Assembly: GCA_900754285.1 (NCBI GenBank)
Contig: CAAECB010000064.1
Coordinates: forward strand, 1 to 7,063
DNA: 7,063 nt
Source: Clostridia bacterium
Lineage (GTDB): Bacteria > Bacillota > Clostridia > TANB77 > CAG-508
Direction: 5' to 3'
In this document: positions 4,772 through 7,063 of the stretch, one piece after another
How positions within the stretch are numbered: the stretch's first letter is position 1
Layout of the letters: each line of letters opens with the position of its first letter
Program-made: the position numbers and the translations under genes
The notes under the pieces: model-generated
Seen by the model: the letters and a program-made list of their open reading frames with translations, nothing else
What the model was told of the DNA's origin: nothing
The model's database searches: none

Positions 4772-5887
4772 TTACTGCTCAATGTTTACAGTGATATAGG
4801 GGTCAATATTCATCCATTCAGGGAACCCATTTGTACTAAATTCCTTAGTAGAGTCAATCAATATTGAAGCATCTCTGTACATCTTAGAGAAACCAGTGGT
4901 AATTGTAGCATATACAGCTTCAGTTTGATTAGATACAATCTTTTCAGATTCAATCATCAATTGACGAGCTGTAAGCTTAATTAATGCAGAACGGGGGTCT
5001 ACCAATAATACATTATTTTCAGGTACCCCAGGATGAATATAGAAATCAGAGCTGCTGGGAACAGGAGTTTTCAAATTCATTGTGGATTGGGGTTGACCAT
5101 ACATTCTGATTTTGAATTCAGGAAGGTCAAGAATATCAATTGCTGCTGATTCATCCCCAATCAAAGTACGGAATACCCGACCAAGACGAGAACCACGAAC
5201 CCAAGTTCTAAGAAGGTCTTTATAGGTAATACCTTCTGCAGTGGTATTTACTCCAATTACCGGGGCAGATTCAGAACCATCAGCTTGATTACCATTGATC
5301 AATACATCCATAGCCAAAGTATCAAGGGCATAACCCAATTGAATACCAAAGTCACGAATGAAAATTGCCATTACATCAAGTGATACATAATTCTTAACCT
5401 CTTCGGTAATTTTAAAACCTTTACCAATTTTGAAAAGTCTTACTGATTTTTGACCAAAGCTTACATCTCCAAGGGGGATAGTTTCAGCCTCATTAACTCT
5501 TGCAGGTGCAGCATCTGAAGGGTTAATCATAGGCATAATTGCTTGAAGCCCATTGATTGCTTGGTCAGAAGAAATAATATTGGGATAGAAAGGAGCTTCC
5601 TTAATACCCAAATAAATGGCATCACGGATAATTTCAGGAACAATCCAACGGATATTTTGGTCAGGCATTGTAAAGATATTCTGCATTGTATCTTTTTTGG
5701 GATTAATGCCAATCTTATCATAATAATCCTGAATTGACAATCCATAACGGTTTGTTACCAATTCACTAAGTGAAATATCAACAGGTCTTTGATTTTGGTG
5801 ACCAGCACGGGTAGCATCCAAAAGTTGTACAATTGACCTCAACTCTTTGGTGAAGTCCTGTGCTTTCATTTTAGTTACGTCTTCCAT
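4772..5887 (-). CDS. Major capsid protein, HK97 fold
   Basis: A 371-residue protein of normal length for an HK97-type capsid subunit. Residues 1-100 form a charged N-terminal arm. The region about 133-170 (AETIPLGDVSFGQKSVRLFKIGKGFKITEEV, split across the E-loop and its following strand) leads into the long spine helix at about 168-198 (LDVMAIFIRDFGIQLGYALDTLAMDVL). The A domain and P-domain strands near 291-345 are typical: NNVLLVDPRSALIKLTARQL, then AVYATITTGFSKMYRDASILI. This protein would build the shell around the DNA. Position after the cement candidate and scaffold supports the call. The gene starts after an 18-base A-rich gap. MKAQDF at codon 7 is an alternative start, but the first ATG fits the spacing. 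Codon use is distinct: 11 of 18 arginines are CGN, in keeping with high expression. Confidence 0.88.
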   Translation of the reverse strand: MEDVTKMKAQDFTKELRSIVQLLDATRAGHQNQRPVDISLSELVTNRYGLSIQDYYDKIGINPKKDTMQNIFTMPDQNIRWIVPEIIRDAIYLGIKEAPFYPNIISSDQAINGLQAIMPMINPSDAAPARVNEAETIPLGDVSFGQKSVRLFKIGKGFKITEEVKNYVSLDVMAIFIRDFGIQLGYALDTLAMDVLINGNQADGSESAPVIGVNTTAEGITYKDLLRTWVRGSRLGRVFRTLIGDESAAIDILDLPEFKIRMYGQPQSTMNLKTPVPSSSDFYIHPGVPENNVLLVDPRSALIKLTARQLMIESEKIVSNQTEAVYATITTGFSKMYRDASILIDSTKEFSTNGFPEWMNIDPYITVNIEQ

Positions 5888-5905
5888 ATTACTTTTTAAT
5901 ATTTT

Positions 5906-6385
5906 TTATCGAACCATTACTGCAATTAAATCATTGATAGCTGCTGCAGTATTTAAATTAACAAATTTGGGATTAGCTTTTGTTGTTGAAGCTTCTTCAT
6001 CATCTAACATATATGTTACATATATGCTATCTTCATCAAGTTTATTGGGAAGTACAGCACCACATGTAGGCATTTCTTCTCCAGCTACTCCATATACAAT
6101 AGCAAATGCTTCTACCATTACTGTTACTTCAGGAATTTTTTCCCCAACAGGATAAGCAGGGTATTGAGTATCAGTAACAGCAATACCCAAATAAATACCA
6201 GTACCAAAATAAGCTTGAATAGTACCATCAGTGTTCAACTGTACTGGTTGACCTTGAAGTATAACCTCACCTTTTTTTACAGGGAATGCCTGATGTAATT
6301 TATGAGATTCACTTTTATAAATTACTGTTTGTTTGGTTTTACTCCCAACAGCAGTCATTGCTTCGGGATTTACATAGGGCATCAT
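5906..6385 (-). CDS. Putative capsid cement / head decoration protein (159 aa)
   Basis: A beta-rich 159-residue protein. An N-terminal basic stretch (SKTKQTVIYKSESHKL) is followed by FPVKKGEVILQGQPVQL and NTDGTIQAY, then GIYLGIAVTDTQYPAYPVG, VTVMVEAFAIVYGVAGEE and a closing FVNLNTAAAINDLIAVMVR. The order 'k-G-x-x-I-x-x-G-q-p-V', a short 'dG-t-i' turn and 'yLGIavtd' is typical of small decoration proteins with a beta-tulip or barrel core (lambda gpD-like, DUF2190-like). These bind the outside of the capsid and stabilise it. The gene sits directly between the scaffold and capsid genes, exactly where lambda D lies. Two adjacent ATGs (6385 and 6382) are both possible; AGAAG sits six bases upstream, a weak Shine-Dalgarno. 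I see no membrane or signal segment. The family is by pattern only. Confidence 0.72.
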   Translation of the reverse strand: MMPYVNPEAMTAVGSKTKQTVIYKSESHKLHQAFPVKKGEVILQGQPVQLNTDGTIQAYFGTGIYLGIAVTDTQYPAYPVGEKIPEVTVMVEAFAIVYGVAGEEMPTCGAVLPNKLDEDSIYVTYMLDDEEASTTKANPKFVNLNTAAAINDLIAVMVR

Positions 6386-6397
6386 AATCTTCTTATA

Positions 6398-7063
6398 TTA
6401 TTTTAATTTAGAATCAGCTATATTTTTGATAGTAGAATTTAAATCCTCAGAATTTTTAGTTTCTTCTGTAGATTCATCATCTTTTGTTACTGAGGAAGCT
6501 CTGCTTACATTTTTAGAACCACATTCTTTACAAACAAGAGGGAATTTTTCTTCTAATTGTAAATCATAAGTTTTGGTAAGTGATATAAGAGTCTCAATAC
6601 TTGTAGTATTGGATTCCAATAAAGAGATAATATTTTCATCTACTTTATCTTCACCAACAAGCTTTTTATAGGAAGAAATTGCATTATTTCTTACCTCAGT
6701 TAAATGGTTAGTACCAATAGTTACCATCAATTTATTTGATTCAATGGTTTCTTTTAAGGTATTTATTTCACCATTTAATTTATTAATATTATCCTCAGCA
6801 TTTGTTTTAGCTTCAGATAAACTAGAATTCTCAGATACAATTGTTCTAATCTGAGAGAGAACCATTTCTTGACTAATGGTTGCCCCCTCTTGTAGAGTTA
6901 ACATACCATCACCAAATAATGATTCTAGAAATTTTTCTAATTCATTCATTATAGGTTTATCTTTTGGGTTAGTATTATTATTTTCATTAATAAATTTACT
7001 GGTATTGTACATTATATCAACTTCATGAGCCCCTTTGAATTCAAAGAAAGAAAGTTTCTTTGG
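6398..7063 (-). CDS. Scaffold-like coiled-coil protein, 5' end beyond the right edge; possible protease-scaffold fusion
   Basis: From the ATG at 7012 there are 204 residues, but the same frame runs open to the right edge for 17 more codons (PKKLSFFEFKGAHEVDI) with no stop, so I annotate it as partial. Residues about 1-21 from that ATG are an Asn-rich linker, then MNELEKFLESLF starts a helical domain. Heptad-like Leu/Ile spacing at about 48-100 suggests a coiled coil. A second helical region is at about 105-155. Near the end is CKECGSKNVSRASS (Cys 161 and 164), then an acidic, Ser/Thr-rich tail ending in a short helix. A helical protein upstream of cement and capsid is normally the scaffold, often fused to the head-maturation protease, whose catalytic part would be outside the window. 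An ATG at 6949 is another internal start. The alternative of a separate scaffold gene starting at 7012 is discussed in the findings. Confidence 0.7.
   Translation of the reverse strand, partial: PKKLSFFEFKGAHEVDIMYNTSKFINENNNTNPKDKPIMNELEKFLESLFGDGMLTLQEGATISQEMVLSQIRTIVSENSSLSEAKTNAEDNINKLNGEINTLKETIESNKLMVTIGTNHLTEVRNNAISSYKKLVGEDKVDENIISLLESNTTSIETLISLTKTYDLQLEEKFPLVCKECGSKNVSRASSVTKDDESTEETKNSEDLNSTIKNIADSKLK

Noticed and set aside
5527..5745. Minus-strand 72-residue and plus-strand 64-residue ORFs within the capsid gene
   Set aside because: Both overlap the well-supported major capsid frame entirely and have unlikely composition.
6008..6026. CATATATG repeated twice with a three-base spacer
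   Set aside because: It lies inside the cement gene and encodes the smooth beta strand IYVTYM; there is no sign of a separate regulatory role.
5847..6155. Plus-strand 102-residue ORF
   Set aside because: Antisense across the capsid/cement junction; hydrophobic Ser/Ala-rich content is a by-product of the coding strand.
7044..7061. AAGAAA/TTTCTT inverted repeat at the right edge
   Set aside because: Low-complexity A/T arms inside a probable coding frame; not enough to call a site.

Overview
The window is a block of tailed-phage (Caudoviricetes) virion genes, free or integrated, from an AT-rich genome. All eleven genes I accept lie on the minus strand, so the block reads from right to left. 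Several features suggest a host in the Bacteroidota: almost no Shine-Dalgarno sequences, A-rich leaders before the ATGs, a BspA-like surface-repeat protein and a PKD domain. The host call is inference. TAA, TGA and TAG all occur as stops at tightly packed gene junctions, so the standard bacterial code (table 11) fits.

Right part (about 7063-4772), capsid module. A coiled-coil scaffold-like protein comes first, and its reading frame stays open through the right edge. It is followed by a small beta-rich capsid cement candidate and the HK97-fold major capsid protein. This is the classic order protease/scaffold, decoration, capsid. A 90-base gap after the capsid gene holds a long interrupted hairpin.

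Middle (about 4681-2827), head completion and neck. A 129-residue protein ends in a HeH/LEM-like helical domain. A 292-residue protein joins an N-terminal PKD domain to a probable head-tail connector domain. A 187-residue protein looks like a head-closure or joining protein.

Left part (about 2825-1), accessory virion proteins. A 120-residue protein resembles the N-terminal domain of BppU-type baseplate proteins. It overlaps the gene of a 497-residue protein with a repeated acidic/hydrophobic N-terminus and a BspA-like C-terminal signature. Two small unknown proteins and a beta-rich protein cut by the left edge follow. I infer that these decorate the particle, for example as head or neck fibres or a host-binding appendage.

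The junctions are very tight. Three adjacent junctions have the same stop-T-ATG arrangement and one is ATGA, which suggests one polycistronic, translationally coupled message. The major capsid gene uses CGT arginine codons heavily, while the 497-residue gene uses none. No tRNA, rRNA, CRISPR array, insertion sequence or integrase is visible. The most novel-looking parts are the PKD-connector fusion and the LRR/BppU-like pair lying where tail genes would be expected.
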